Of a DNA stretch of 64,000 bases, positions 15,697 through 24,087 are shown in pieces. Source of the stretch: JAWLHU01 sp049324875 (lineage in GTDB: Bacteria > Bacillota > Sulfobacillia > Symbiobacteriales > Symbiobacteriaceae). The stretch covers positions 6,656-70,655 of the forward strand of contig JBMONC010000066.1 in assembly GCA_049324875.1 (NCBI GenBank). The letters run 5' to 3'. The notes below the pieces were generated by a model. The model made no database searches and had not been told where the DNA came from. It was given only the letters and a program-made list of their open reading frames with translations. The position numbers and the translations under genes were made by a program. Numbering within the stretch: the stretch's first letter is position 1; each line of letters starts with the position of its first letter.

Positions 15697-17205
15697 ATGC
15701 AAGCACTTGTCCAGGCGCTCGTCGCGGCGCTCCAGGCGCTGATGGGTGCGGTCAGCATCGGCCCGGATGAGGGGCCGGAGGCCTACCTCCCGACCCAGGC
15801 GAAGCTGAAGGCCCGCCTCAACGACCCCGCCGTCCGGCAGAGCATGGTGACCGATTACCTGGCGGAGGTGCAGGGGCGCTGGCAGCGGGCCGATGCGGCC
15901 GGGCTGATCGCCAAGCTGGGCCGTGTCCGGACCGAACACGCCAAGATGAAGAGCGACCCCGGCACGGTCAAGCCGATCCCGCACCTGCCCCAGAATGATG
16001 TGGCCTTCTTCTTTGAGCACCTGGCCACCGACAACACCAACGAGTCGGGCGGACGGGCGAACAAGCTGGGGCGGGACCTGGTGCTGGGCACCAGGACGGT
16101 CGCCCAGGTGACCGGGACGGCGGACGAGGCGGTGCGGGCGATCATGAACCTGCGCCGGCTGGACGATCTGCTGACCCGCATCCTGAGCGCCAGCGCCGTC
16201 AGCCAGGCGACCATGACCCCCATCGCCGAGGTGCTGGCGCTCTACCGGGTGGAGGGCGACATGAACGCCCCGCCCTCCACCGCCTCGCTCACCAGGGGGA
16301 TCCCCTCGGGGACGCAGGACGCCATCAGCATCGTCAATCCCGCCCCCAACCTGCGCCACCTGGTCTTCCTCGCCGGCCCCGGCGCCACGGTCGGGAGCCT
16401 GATCGACTTCAGCACCGCCACCGATGCCGAGATCCGGGAGTTTGCCCTGGCGATCTGGTGCCTGCAGATCGGCGGCCTGGATGTGGTGGCCCAGCTGCCC
16501 CGCCCCTGGCGGAACAACTTCGCCGCCTGGTCGGCGCAGAACTGGACGGCGGCGGGCTATCCGGTGGGGACGCCGGCCCAGGCGCGGCAGGCCGCTGAGC
16601 AGCGCTGGGACCAGCTGGTCAACAACATGGATGTGGCCCGCCCCCACTCCGGCGCCTCCCAGGCGGTCATGGTCACCCCCGCCAACCCGTCGGCGCTGGT
16701 GACGGGGATCCTGCAGGAGGCGGTGATGCTGCAGCGGGCGATGGGCAAGGCAGAGCGGCTGCTGGGCCCGGGGCTCCCCGCCCCCCTGGCGGGAACGGAG
16801 CTGACCCGCGGGATGGCCTACCTCTTCTACCACGCCGGCGACCAGCAGAGCCACCACCACGGGCAGACCCAGGCGCTGCTGACCCGGGCGATGCTGGCCG
16901 CCTTCGACGCCCCGGGCGTGCGCTACGGCCCGCTCCGCTCGGCGATCCTCAACGACATGACCGTAGCCTCCCACATCGCCCAGCTCCGACCGGTCAAGAA
17001 GATGTCCCACGCCGCCGCTCTCCCCGTCCTGCGCAGCGGCTGGCCGAAGGTCCAGCAGTGGCTCCGCCAGTCCAATCACCTGGACCTGCTGAGCGACTTC
17101 GTCGAGAGCGTGGACGGCAATGTCTGGTCCTCCTGGACCGAGCACCGGGGCAACCTCTCCCGGTACAACCTGCTGCTCGACTACTACCGGCGGGTCATGG
17201 CCTAG
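15697..17205 (+). CDS. 502-aa protein of unknown function, second gene of the lamin-tail/patatin cluster
   Basis: Not recognised. It starts 26 bases after the lamin-tail gene with a GGAAGGAAGG-type site. The protein is mainly helical and has no signal peptide or clear transmembrane helix. Notable points are DNTNESGGRANKLGRDLVLG near residue 110 and a His cluster, YHAGDQQSHHHGQT, near residues 380-395 that could bind metal. Conservation between species would be needed to tell functional residues from chance. GC3 is uniformly high, as in its neighbours, so it is a genuine gene. Confidence 0.75.
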   Translation: MQALVQALVAALQALMGAVSIGPDEGPEAYLPTQAKLKARLNDPAVRQSMVTDYLAEVQGRWQRADAAGLIAKLGRVRTEHAKMKSDPGTVKPIPHLPQNDVAFFFEHLATDNTNESGGRANKLGRDLVLGTRTVAQVTGTADEAVRAIMNLRRLDDLLTRILSASAVSQATMTPIAEVLALYRVEGDMNAPPSTASLTRGIPSGTQDAISIVNPAPNLRHLVFLAGPGATVGSLIDFSTATDAEIREFALAIWCLQIGGLDVVAQLPRPWRNNFAAWSAQNWTAAGYPVGTPAQARQAAEQRWDQLVNNMDVARPHSGASQAVMVTPANPSALVTGILQEAVMLQRAMGKAERLLGPGLPAPLAGTELTRGMAYLFYHAGDQQSHHHGQTQALLTRAMLAAFDAPGVRYGPLRSAILNDMTVASHIAQLRPVKKMSHAAALPVLRSGWPKVQQWLRQSNHLDLLSDFVESVDGNVWSSWTEHRGNLSRYNLLLDYYRRVMA

Positions 17206-17230
17206 TCCGGCTGCGAAGGAGGGTTGGCGG

Positions 17231-19765
17231 ATGGCGAGGGAGGTGGAGGTCCGTGCGGGGCTGGTCCTGTACGGGGGCTCCTCGCTGGCGGTCTACATGG
17301 GGGGTGTGGCGCTGGAGTTCCTGCAGGCGGTCAAGGCGAGCCGGGAGCGGCACCTGCCCTATGCCCCCCTGCTCCAGGCCATGGGCGCCGACTTCGTGGT
17401 CGACCTGATCTCCGGCACCTCCGCCGGCGGCTTGAACGGCGCCTTCCTGGCCCGCGCCCTGACCACCGGGGGCAGCCTGGAGCAGATCAGCCGCCTCTGG
17501 CGGGAGATGGGCGACTTCGCCGCCCTGGCCGACTGGAGCCGGGAGGAGGGGCCGCCCGAATCGCTGCTCAACGGCCGCTACTTCCACCGGCGGCTGGAGG
17601 AGGCGCTGGGCCGGATCAGCGGCCCGGGCCCGCTGGTGGAGATGCTCGACCTCTTCCTCACCGCCACCGATGTGGCCGGCCGGTACTGGCAGCGGACCGA
17701 CTTCCTGGAGCACAAGGTCCTGGGCCGGCAGCACTTGAAGTACTTCCAGCTCAAGTACCGGCGGGGCCGGTCGGAGATGGAGCCGGGGCTGGAGTGGCTG
17801 GGCTACGACCAGGAGCGGAACGACTTCGCCGACCGGCAGGCCGAGCAGGATGCCCTCAAGGTGAAGCGGCTGGCGAAGCTGGCCCGGACCACCGCCGCCT
17901 TCCCGGCCGCTTTCGAGCCGGTGGAGTGGCGGCCGGAGGAGGTCTACGCGGGCGAGCCCGAGGAGGGCGCCAACCCCCGGAGAAAGGTCTGGATGGCCGA
18001 CGGGGGGATGCTGGACAACGCCCCCTTCGCCCCGGCGCTGAAGGCGGTCCACAACCGGGCGGCCACCCGGGTGGTGGACCGGGTCCTCTTCTACGTGGAG
18101 CCCGACCCGGTGGATGCGATCGTCCCCACCGGCGCCCGGCGGGACGAGAAGCCCCACGCCCTGCGGATGGCCTGGGCCGCCCTGGACCTGCGTCTCTACC
18201 AGGGGATCAGCGAGCACCTGCGGGGGATCGGCGAGCAGAGCCAGATGGTGGATCACCTGCACCGGCTGGTGGAGCAGCTCTCCGCCCGGCTGGAGGGCGC
18301 CGCCGCCCAGCCGGAGCTGAACGGGAGCCCTGTCCACGAGGCCTACCTGCTCCTGCGCCGGACCCAGCTGGCCCGCGCCGTCCACCAGCTGGTGGGCCGG
18401 GCCTACCGGGGCTTCCGCCAGGCCCATCCGGAGGCCGCCGACCCGGCGGGCTGGCTCCCCGACCCCCTGGAGGAGGGCTACTGGGAGTCCTTCCGCCGGA
18501 CCGGCGACACCCTGTACCGGACCCGGCTGCTCCACTTCCTGCTGGAGCAGGTCCGGCGGCTCCAGGCGGGGGCCCCGCTGGGGAGCGAGCGGCTGCGCCA
18601 GGTGCTGGCCCTGAAGGCCCAGCTCTGGCGGCTGGTCCGGGAGCTGCGCCGGCTGGAGTGGGAGTGGTGGAGCGGGCGCCGGGAGGTGGCGGTGGGCGGA
18701 CTCACCTTTCGCCTGCCCGACCTCTTCCGGCCCGACCTCCGGGGCGACCGGAAGGAGCTGCTGCGGCAGGCGGTGGCGCAGCTGCTGCAGGAGCACGAGG
18801 CCGAGCTGCGGCGGGAGAGCCCCCGGGCCCGGCTGGCGGCGCTGGGCCTGGAGCAGCAGTGGCACCACTTCGAGGCCTTCGACCTGATCCTCTACCCCTT
18901 GGCCATCGGCTCCGACCTGGGGGAGCGGGACCCGATTGAGTGGGTGCGGATCAGCCCCTACGACGCCGACACCCTCCTCTTCCCGGAGCGGATGCGGGAG
19001 GGGTGGGAGGAGGGGGCCCGGGAGGAGCGCACCGTCTCCGATGCGGAGCGGGCGGCCTATGGCAAGGCGAAGATGGCCGGCGACACCCTCTTCCACTTCG
19101 GCGGCTTCCTCAGCCAGCGCTGGCGGGCAAATGACTTCCTGTGGGGCCGGCTGGACGCCGCCGACCAGATTATCGCCACCCTGGTCAGGGCGGCGGAGCG
19201 CTCCGGCCGGTACAGCGCCGAGCAACTGCGGGCGATCCGCCGGGCGGCCCGGGAGGCCCGGCTGGAGGCCTGCCGGCAGATCCTGCTCCAGGAGCTGGAC
19301 GACCAGGGGCTGGAGCGGCTGGCGGCCCGAGTCCAGCCCCCGGCGGAGGAGCCCACCCCCGAGGCCGAAGCGCTGGAGCAGCTGCAGAGCAGACTCCGGC
19401 AGGTGGCCGCCGGTGCGCTGGCCGCCGAGCAGCTCCCCGCCACCATGGCCCCCGCCGCCGACCAGCCCACCCCCCGGCGGCAGAGCCTGGAGTGGCTGAT
19501 CCGCCGCCACGCCCGCTGGGAGGAGCTGCAGGCCTACCTGCTCCAGGACCACCGCACCGGCCTGGAGAGCCCCGCCTCGCTCCCCCCCGCCGTCCTGGCC
19601 AACACCGCCGTCGACATCCTCCAGAATGCCAGGCAGGTGCTGGGCCAGATCGCCCGGGCGAGCCCGCTCAAACTCCCCGCCCCCATCCGCTGGGCCGCCC
19701 GCGGCCTCGGCCTCCTCTTCACCCTGACCCGCTGGGCCGTCAAGCGCTTCCTCCCCCGCCCCTGA
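17231..19765 (+). CDS. Patatin-like phospholipase, long DUF3376-type (patatin-related protein)
   Basis: 844 aa. The patatin core occupies roughly residues 8-300: a glycine-rich oxyanion segment LVLYGGSSLAVYMGGVALE, nucleophile motif GTSAGG (Ser at 64), and the catalytic-dyad DGG in WMADGGMLDNAP (Asp at about 257). Both catalytic residues are intact. The remaining 540 residues are helical and Arg/Glu/Leu-rich, as in the long patatin-related proteins with a DUF3376 C-terminus, not the short plant-type patatins. Expected activity is hydrolysis of membrane phospholipid acyl esters. There is no signal peptide, so it would act from the cytosol unless exported. It begins 25 bases after the orphan gene, with GAAGGAGGG as ribosome binding site, as the last gene of the cluster. 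Confidence 0.88.
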   Translation: MAREVEVRAGLVLYGGSSLAVYMGGVALEFLQAVKASRERHLPYAPLLQAMGADFVVDLISGTSAGGLNGAFLARALTTGGSLEQISRLWREMGDFAALADWSREEGPPESLLNGRYFHRRLEEALGRISGPGPLVEMLDLFLTATDVAGRYWQRTDFLEHKVLGRQHLKYFQLKYRRGRSEMEPGLEWLGYDQERNDFADRQAEQDALKVKRLAKLARTTAAFPAAFEPVEWRPEEVYAGEPEEGANPRRKVWMADGGMLDNAPFAPALKAVHNRAATRVVDRVLFYVEPDPVDAIVPTGARRDEKPHALRMAWAALDLRLYQGISEHLRGIGEQSQMVDHLHRLVEQLSARLEGAAAQPELNGSPVHEAYLLLRRTQLARAVHQLVGRAYRGFRQAHPEAADPAGWLPDPLEEGYWESFRRTGDTLYRTRLLHFLLEQVRRLQAGAPLGSERLRQVLALKAQLWRLVRELRRLEWEWWSGRREVAVGGLTFRLPDLFRPDLRGDRKELLRQAVAQLLQEHEAELRRESPRARLAALGLEQQWHHFEAFDLILYPLAIGSDLGERDPIEWVRISPYDADTLLFPERMREGWEEGAREERTVSDAERAAYGKAKMAGDTLFHFGGFLSQRWRANDFLWGRLDAADQIIATLVRAAERSGRYSAEQLRAIRRAAREARLEACRQILLQELDDQGLERLAARVQPPAEEPTPEAEALEQLQSRLRQVAAGALAAEQLPATMAPAADQPTPRRQSLEWLIRRHARWEELQAYLLQDHRTGLESPASLPPAVLANTAVDILQNARQVLGQIARASPLKLPAPIRWAARGLGLLFTLTRWAVKRFLPRP

Positions 19766-19774
19766 CCCACGAAA

Positions 19775-19797
19775 GGGCGCCGGCAGTGCCGGCGCCC
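19775..19797 (+). terminator. Terminator of the lamin-tail/patatin cluster
   Basis: A perfect 10-bp stem (GGGCGCCGGC / GCCGGCGCCC, loop AGT) begins 10 bases after the patatin stop. Downstream TGAGTTTGG is only weakly T-rich. Confidence 0.7.
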
Positions 19798-19818
19798 TGA
19801 GTTTGGCGTTCCCATAGT

Positions 19819-19993
19819 CACGGATTACACGGATTCCCCTGAAAATGACGGCCACGGATTACACGGATTACACGGATAAAATACACGTCACAAAAATGTA
19901 GGTGGTGCCCTTTTCATCAGGGGTGCTGGTGCGAAGCACCGCACCGTATCATGTATTCATCCGTGTAATCCGTTAATTTCCGTGAAATCCGTG
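19819..19993 (+). repeat. Dispersed intergenic repeat with inverted ends, copy 1
   Basis: A 175-bp element of distinctly lower GC. The left end carries direct CACGGATTACACGGATT units; the right end (19959-19993) carries their inverse, ATCCGTGTAATCCGT. The centre holds a tight hairpin of GGTGC repeats and GCACC repeats around a GAA loop (19922-19945). Its right edge abuts the stop codon of the M50 protease gene exactly. A 37-bp stretch (19828-19864) recurs exactly at 63964-64000. The shape resembles a small non-coding repeat or MITE-like element. Confidence 0.75.
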
Positions 19994-20701
19994 TTACAAC
20001 CACCCCATGATCAAGGCCAGCAGCTCCCGGCCGGTCACCCAGAGGCCCAGGCCCAGGAAGAGCAGGAGGCCGAGGCCCTGAACCACCGGCTCCCAGGACG
20101 GGCGCCGGCCGCCGGTCAGCCGCTCGATCAGCAGGGAGAGGATCCGGCCGCCGTCCAGGCCCGGGAAGGGCAGGAGGTTGAAGAGGCCCAGGTTGAGGCT
20201 GAGCAGGGCGGTCAGCTGGAGCAGGTGGCGCCAGCCCAGGGCTGCCGCCTGGCCCACCGCCTCGCTCACCCCGATGGGGCCCAGCAGCTCCGGCGCCGGG
20301 CCGCTGCCCCCGCCGAAGAGGTCGGCCACCAGGCCGGCCATCAGGCCGGTCCAGAGGAGGCAGGCCCGCAGGGCGGTGGCCGGGCCCAGGAGCAGCACCA
20401 CCAGCGCCAGGTTGGCCGCCGGCCCGGCGATCACCGTCAGCAGCCGGCGGCGGATCGAGATGGCCTCCCCGCCCGGCTCCGGCGCCAGATCCGGCAGCAG
20501 GACGTACCCGCCAATGGGGAAGAGGCGAAGGGAGTAGGCGGTCTCCCCCCGGGTCCAGCCCAGCAGCCGGGGGCCGAAGCCCACCGAGAACTCGGGAACC
20601 GGGAGCCCCATCCGCCGGGCGGCGAAGAAATGTCCCCACTCGTGCAGGATGATCAGGCCGTTCAAGACCAGCAGTCCCAGACCGAGCGTCTTCAGATCCA
20701 T
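19994..20701 (-). CDS. Site-2 protease family (M50) membrane metalloprotease, short form
   Basis: 235 aa with four to six transmembrane segments. The zinc motif HEWGHF is at about residues 20-25, in the first helix, and the second metal-binding motif appears as LLPFPGLDGGRI (N/FPxLDGG type) in the third core helix, so both halves of the active site are present. The segment GEAISIRRRLLTVIAGPAANL corresponds to the membrane-associated strand region. The PDZ domain found in RseP-type proteases is missing; only a short spacer remains. The family cleaves transmembrane segments of regulatory proteins, often anti-sigma factors. ATG start with GGGAGG 8 bases upstream. Target unknown. Confidence 0.85.
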   Translation of the reverse strand: MDLKTLGLGLLVLNGLIILHEWGHFFAARRMGLPVPEFSVGFGPRLLGWTRGETAYSLRLFPIGGYVLLPDLAPEPGGEAISIRRRLLTVIAGPAANLALVVLLLGPATALRACLLWTGLMAGLVADLFGGGSGPAPELLGPIGVSEAVGQAAALGWRHLLQLTALLSLNLGLFNLLPFPGLDGGRILSLLIERLTGGRRPSWEPVVQGLGLLLFLGLGLWVTGRELLALIMGWL

Positions 20702-20950
20702 CGCGGAACCTCCCCGGTCGCTCCACCTCGGTGAAACCCCATCATCTCACGATTACCACGCGGGCGGGCGGAAACCCTTTCCGGCCCACGGCGGACTTCC
20801 AGCTGTGTCACCGCGTACAAAAAATTTTTTTCTAAGACTGGTTCAAGGGCAAAAAATTTGCTACTCTACGAGTGGGAACAGCCTTCATTCGCCGAGAACG
20901 GCGGGAGTCGGCGGGTGAAGGGACCGATACTCACATGGGGGGTTTCAAGA

Positions 20951-22297
20951 ATGAAGCGGTTTCAGCGCACCCTTGCTCTGGGCGTGGCCGTCCTCACCAC
21001 GGCTGCCATCGTTCTGAGCGGCTGCGGCGGCAGCAAGACCGAGGCGCCGAAGAACGACGCTGCCCAGCCCGCCCCGGCCCAGAAGAAGCCGTTCGAGGGG
21101 GTCACCATTCGCTTCCTGGCGGCGCAGCACCCCTGGACCGACACGATCAAGAAGGAGATCCCCGCCTTCGAAGCGGCCACCGGCATGAAGGTGAACATGG
21201 AGGCGATCGCCGAGAACCAGCTGACCCAGAAGCTGACGGTGGAGCTGACCTCCGGCGCCGGCACGGTGGACGTCTTCGCCCAGCGGCCGCTGCAGGAGGC
21301 GAAGCTCTTCGCCAAGAACGGCTGGTACGCCGACCTGAACACCTTCATCAAGGACCCGAAGAAGACCCCCGCCGACTACGACATTAACGACTTCTTCAAG
21401 GGCCCCATGGAGGTCGAGACGGTGGGCGGCAAGCTGGTCGGCATCCCCCTGGTGACCGAGCAGCAGATCATCTACTACCGCAAGGACCTCTTCGAGCAGA
21501 AGGGCGTTAAGGTCCCCACCAACATGGCCGAGCTTGAGGCGGCCGCCAAGGCGCTGCACGACCCCGACAAGGGGATCGTCGGCATCGTGATGCGGGGCCA
21601 GGGCAACCCGGCGGTCACCCAGTTCTCCAGCTTCCTCTACAGCTTCGGCGGCGAGTTCATCAAGGACGGCAAGTTCGCCGTCGACTCCCCCGAGGCGATC
21701 GAGGCCTTCACCTTCTACGGCAACCTCCTGGGCAAGTACGGCCCGCAGGGCGTGCTGAACATGTCCTGGCCGCAGGCCGCCGGCATCTTCGCCCAGGGCA
21801 AGGCCGCCATGTGGCTGGATGCCAACTCGCTCTACCTGAACGTGACCGACCCCGCCAAGTCGCAGGTGGGTGACAAGGTCGGCTTCGCGATGTTCCCCGC
21901 CGGCAAGAAGGGCTCCCTGCCCTACTCGGTCACCTCCTGGGGCCTCTCCATCGCCGCCTCCTCCAAGAACCAGGATGCGGCCTGGGAGTTCGTCAAGTGG
22001 GCTACCTCCAAGGAGATGACCATCAAGACCCAGTCCGCCGGCAACCCCTCCGCCCGCGCCTCAGCCTGGAACAGCCCCGAGGGGACCAAGGCCTGGCCGA
22101 GGGAATGGGTCGAGGTGGCGAAGAAGTCCAGCGAGGTGGGCAAGTCCTCCGACCGGCCGCTGGTGATCAACGTCGGCAAGGCCCGTGACCTGGTGGGCGA
22201 GATCATCACCGCCGCCATCAACGGCAAGGATGTGGCCGCCGTCGCCAAGGAGAAGAACGAGGCGCTGAACGCCCTGCTGGCGGAAGAGAACAAGTAG
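20951..22297 (+). CDS. ABC sugar-binding lipoprotein (family 1 extracellular solute-binding protein)
   Basis: 448 aa. A signal peptide ends in the lipobox VLSGC, with Cys25 as predicted lipidation site, and a short disordered linker rich in Ala/Pro/Lys follows. The mature part has the layout of family 1 solute-binding proteins: FLAAQHPWTDTIKKEIPAFE near the N-terminus, GIPLVTEQQIIYYRKDLFE, and a GKAAMWLDAN segment. It would sit outside the membrane and deliver a carbohydrate to the two permeases encoded just downstream. Context (gluconokinase, aldonate enzymes) points to an aldonate or the glycoside it comes from, but the ligand cannot be read from sequence. ATG start with GGGGGG 8 bases upstream. 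Confidence 0.92.
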   Translation: MKRFQRTLALGVAVLTTAAIVLSGCGGSKTEAPKNDAAQPAPAQKKPFEGVTIRFLAAQHPWTDTIKKEIPAFEAATGMKVNMEAIAENQLTQKLTVELTSGAGTVDVFAQRPLQEAKLFAKNGWYADLNTFIKDPKKTPADYDINDFFKGPMEVETVGGKLVGIPLVTEQQIIYYRKDLFEQKGVKVPTNMAELEAAAKALHDPDKGIVGIVMRGQGNPAVTQFSSFLYSFGGEFIKDGKFAVDSPEAIEAFTFYGNLLGKYGPQGVLNMSWPQAAGIFAQGKAAMWLDANSLYLNVTDPAKSQVGDKVGFAMFPAGKKGSLPYSVTSWGLSIAASSKNQDAAWEFVKWATSKEMTIKTQSAGNPSARASAWNSPEGTKAWPREWVEVAKKSSEVGKSSDRPLVINVGKARDLVGEIITAAINGKDVAAVAKEKNEALNALLAEENK

Positions 22298-22381
22298 CCC
22301 GACGGGCAAACCGCCGGGTCGGAGCGCCCGGGCCTCCCGCTGGCCCGGGCGCCTCCGCCTGGATGACAAGGGGTGGGGGCT

Positions 22382-23260
22382 GTGATTTCGCGCTGGATCG
22401 ATCGCCATATCCAATGGGTCTTCCCGCTGCCTGCGGTCATCTTCATCGCCCTGATGATGGCCTTCCCGATCGCCTATACCCTCTGGGTATCCCTGACCGA
22501 GTGGTCGATGTCGGCGGTGGAGCCGCCCCGCTTTGTCGGGCTGGAGAACTACATCAAGATGCTGGGGGCCGACCAGCGCTTCTGGAAGTCGGTCTGGCGC
22601 ACCTTCGCCTTCACCGGGCTGGCGCTGCTGGCGGAGACGCTGCTGGGCATCGGCCTGGCGCTGCTGCTCAATCGCGACTTCCCCGGCAAGAACCTGCTCA
22701 AGACCCTCTTCCTGCTGCCCATGGTCGCCACCCCGGTGGCGATCGGCATGGTCTGGCTGCTGATGTTCGAGCCGACCATCGGCTTCATGAACTACTTCCT
22801 CGGCCTCTTCGGGATCCCGCCCCAGCCCTGGCTCGCCTCGGAGGCCGCCGCCCTGCCCTCGCTGGTGCTGGTCGATGTCTGGCAGTGGACGCCGATGATC
22901 GCCCTGATCGTGCTGGCCGGCCTGGTCTCCCTCCCCAGCGACCCCTACGAGGCGGCGGAGGTGGACGGCGCCTCCCCGGCCCAGGTGCTCTGGCACATCA
23001 CCCTGCCGCTGCTGCGGCCCACCATCGGCGTGGCGGTCATCCTCCGGGCGATCGACGCCCTGAAGACCTTCGACATCATCTACGCCATGACCCAGGGCGG
23101 CCCCAACTACGCCACCGAGACCCTCAACCTCTACGGCTACACCCTGGGCTTCTCCTACTTCCAGCTGGGCTCGGCCAGCTCGCTGCTGGTGATCTTCTTC
23201 GCCATCGTGATGGGCGTCGTGATCTTCCTGAACTGGGCCCGCAGGGGGGTGGCAGCATGA
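22382..23260 (+). CDS. ABC sugar transporter permease, MalF-type
   Basis: About 292 aa, six transmembrane helices. The cytoplasmic EAA loop reads EAAEVDGASPAQVLWHITLPLL, the contact site for the ATPase. Start choice is between two GTG codons; I use the one at 22382 because AAGGGG then has workable spacing, while GTG 22373 lies directly against it. It pairs with the next permease (4-bp ATGA overlap) to form the membrane channel of the importer. No ATPase gene is present nearby, so a shared MsmX/UgpC-type ATPase is likely. Confidence 0.92.
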   Translation: MISRWIDRHIQWVFPLPAVIFIALMMAFPIAYTLWVSLTEWSMSAVEPPRFVGLENYIKMLGADQRFWKSVWRTFAFTGLALLAETLLGIGLALLLNRDFPGKNLLKTLFLLPMVATPVAIGMVWLLMFEPTIGFMNYFLGLFGIPPQPWLASEAAALPSLVLVDVWQWTPMIALIVLAGLVSLPSDPYEAAEVDGASPAQVLWHITLPLLRPTIGVAVILRAIDALKTFDIIYAMTQGGPNYATETLNLYGYTLGFSYFQLGSASSLLVIFFAIVMGVVIFLNWARRGVAA

Positions 23261-24081
23261 GACGGCGGAAGCAGCACCCGGTGATCAACCTCCTCTACGG
23301 CCTCAGCCTGGCCCTCCTCTTTGCCGTCTTCATGTTCCCCTTCGTCTGGATGATCCTCTCCTCGTTCAAGACCCAGGTGCAGATCATGGCGATCCCGCCC
23401 CAGTGGAGCTTTACGCCTACTTTCAGAAACTATGTCGAGGTCTTCGCCGACCAGGATTTTGGTAAGTTTATGGTTAACAGTTTTTACATCGCCACCGGTT
23501 CCACCCTGCTGGGCCTGCTGCTGGGGCTGCCGGCGGCGTACTCCATCGCCCGCTACAAGCAGGCGGGGCTGGGCTTCGCCATCCTGGTGGCCCGGATCGT
23601 GCCGGGCATCACCTTCCTGATCCCCTGGTTCATCCTCTTCTCCAAGCTGAAGATGGTGGACACCCCGCCGGCCCTGATCCTGGCCCACATGCTTGTCACC
23701 ATGCCCTTCATCGTCTGGGTGATGATCGCCTTCTTCGAGGCGATCCCCGGTGAGCTGATCGAGGCGGCGCGGGTGGACGGCTGCACCGAGCAGTACGCCT
23801 TCCTGCGGATCGTCCTGCCCATCTCCGGTCCGGGGATCATCACCTCCTCGATCCTGGCCTTCCTCTTCAGCTGGAACAACTTCATGTTCTCGATCATCCT
23901 GACCGGTGCCCGGACCAAGACGCTGCCGGTGGCGATCTTCAACTTCCTGTCTTACTCCGAGATCAACTGGGGCGGCCTGATGGCGGCGGCGGTGATCATC
24001 ACCCTGCCGGTGCTGATCCTGGCGCTGCTGACCCAGAAGTATATCGTGCGCGGGCTGACCGCCGGCGCTGTAAAGGGGTAG
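23257..24081 (+). CDS. ABC sugar transporter permease, MalG-type
   Basis: 274 aa, six transmembrane helices. The EAA loop is EAARVDGCTEQYAFLRIVLP, close to that of MalG-type subunits. The ATG overlaps the stop of the preceding permease, so the two are translationally coupled. It ends with the short cytoplasmic tail KYIVRGLTAGAVKG, typical of this subunit and thought to contact the ATPase. A short AT-richer stretch at 23455-23485 is a local composition change within the gene, without frame disruption. Confidence 0.92.
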   Translation: MRRRKQHPVINLLYGLSLALLFAVFMFPFVWMILSSFKTQVQIMAIPPQWSFTPTFRNYVEVFADQDFGKFMVNSFYIATGSTLLGLLLGLPAAYSIARYKQAGLGFAILVARIVPGITFLIPWFILFSKLKMVDTPPALILAHMLVTMPFIVWVMIAFFEAIPGELIEAARVDGCTEQYAFLRIVLPISGPGIITSSILAFLFSWNNFMFSIILTGARTKTLPVAIFNFLSYSEINWGGLMAAAVIITLPVLILALLTQKYIVRGLTAGAVKG

Positions 24082-24087
24082 TCTTCC

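Noticed and set aside
13946..15706. 586-aa minus-strand frame opposite the lamin-tail protein
   Set aside because: Low-complexity Gln/Arg/Gly/Pro composition and no ribosome binding site; the plus frame has real domains.
17120..17230. Upstream start of the patatin gene at 17120
   Set aside because: That extension overlaps the preceding gene in another frame; the ATG at 17231 has GAAGGAGGG with good spacing.
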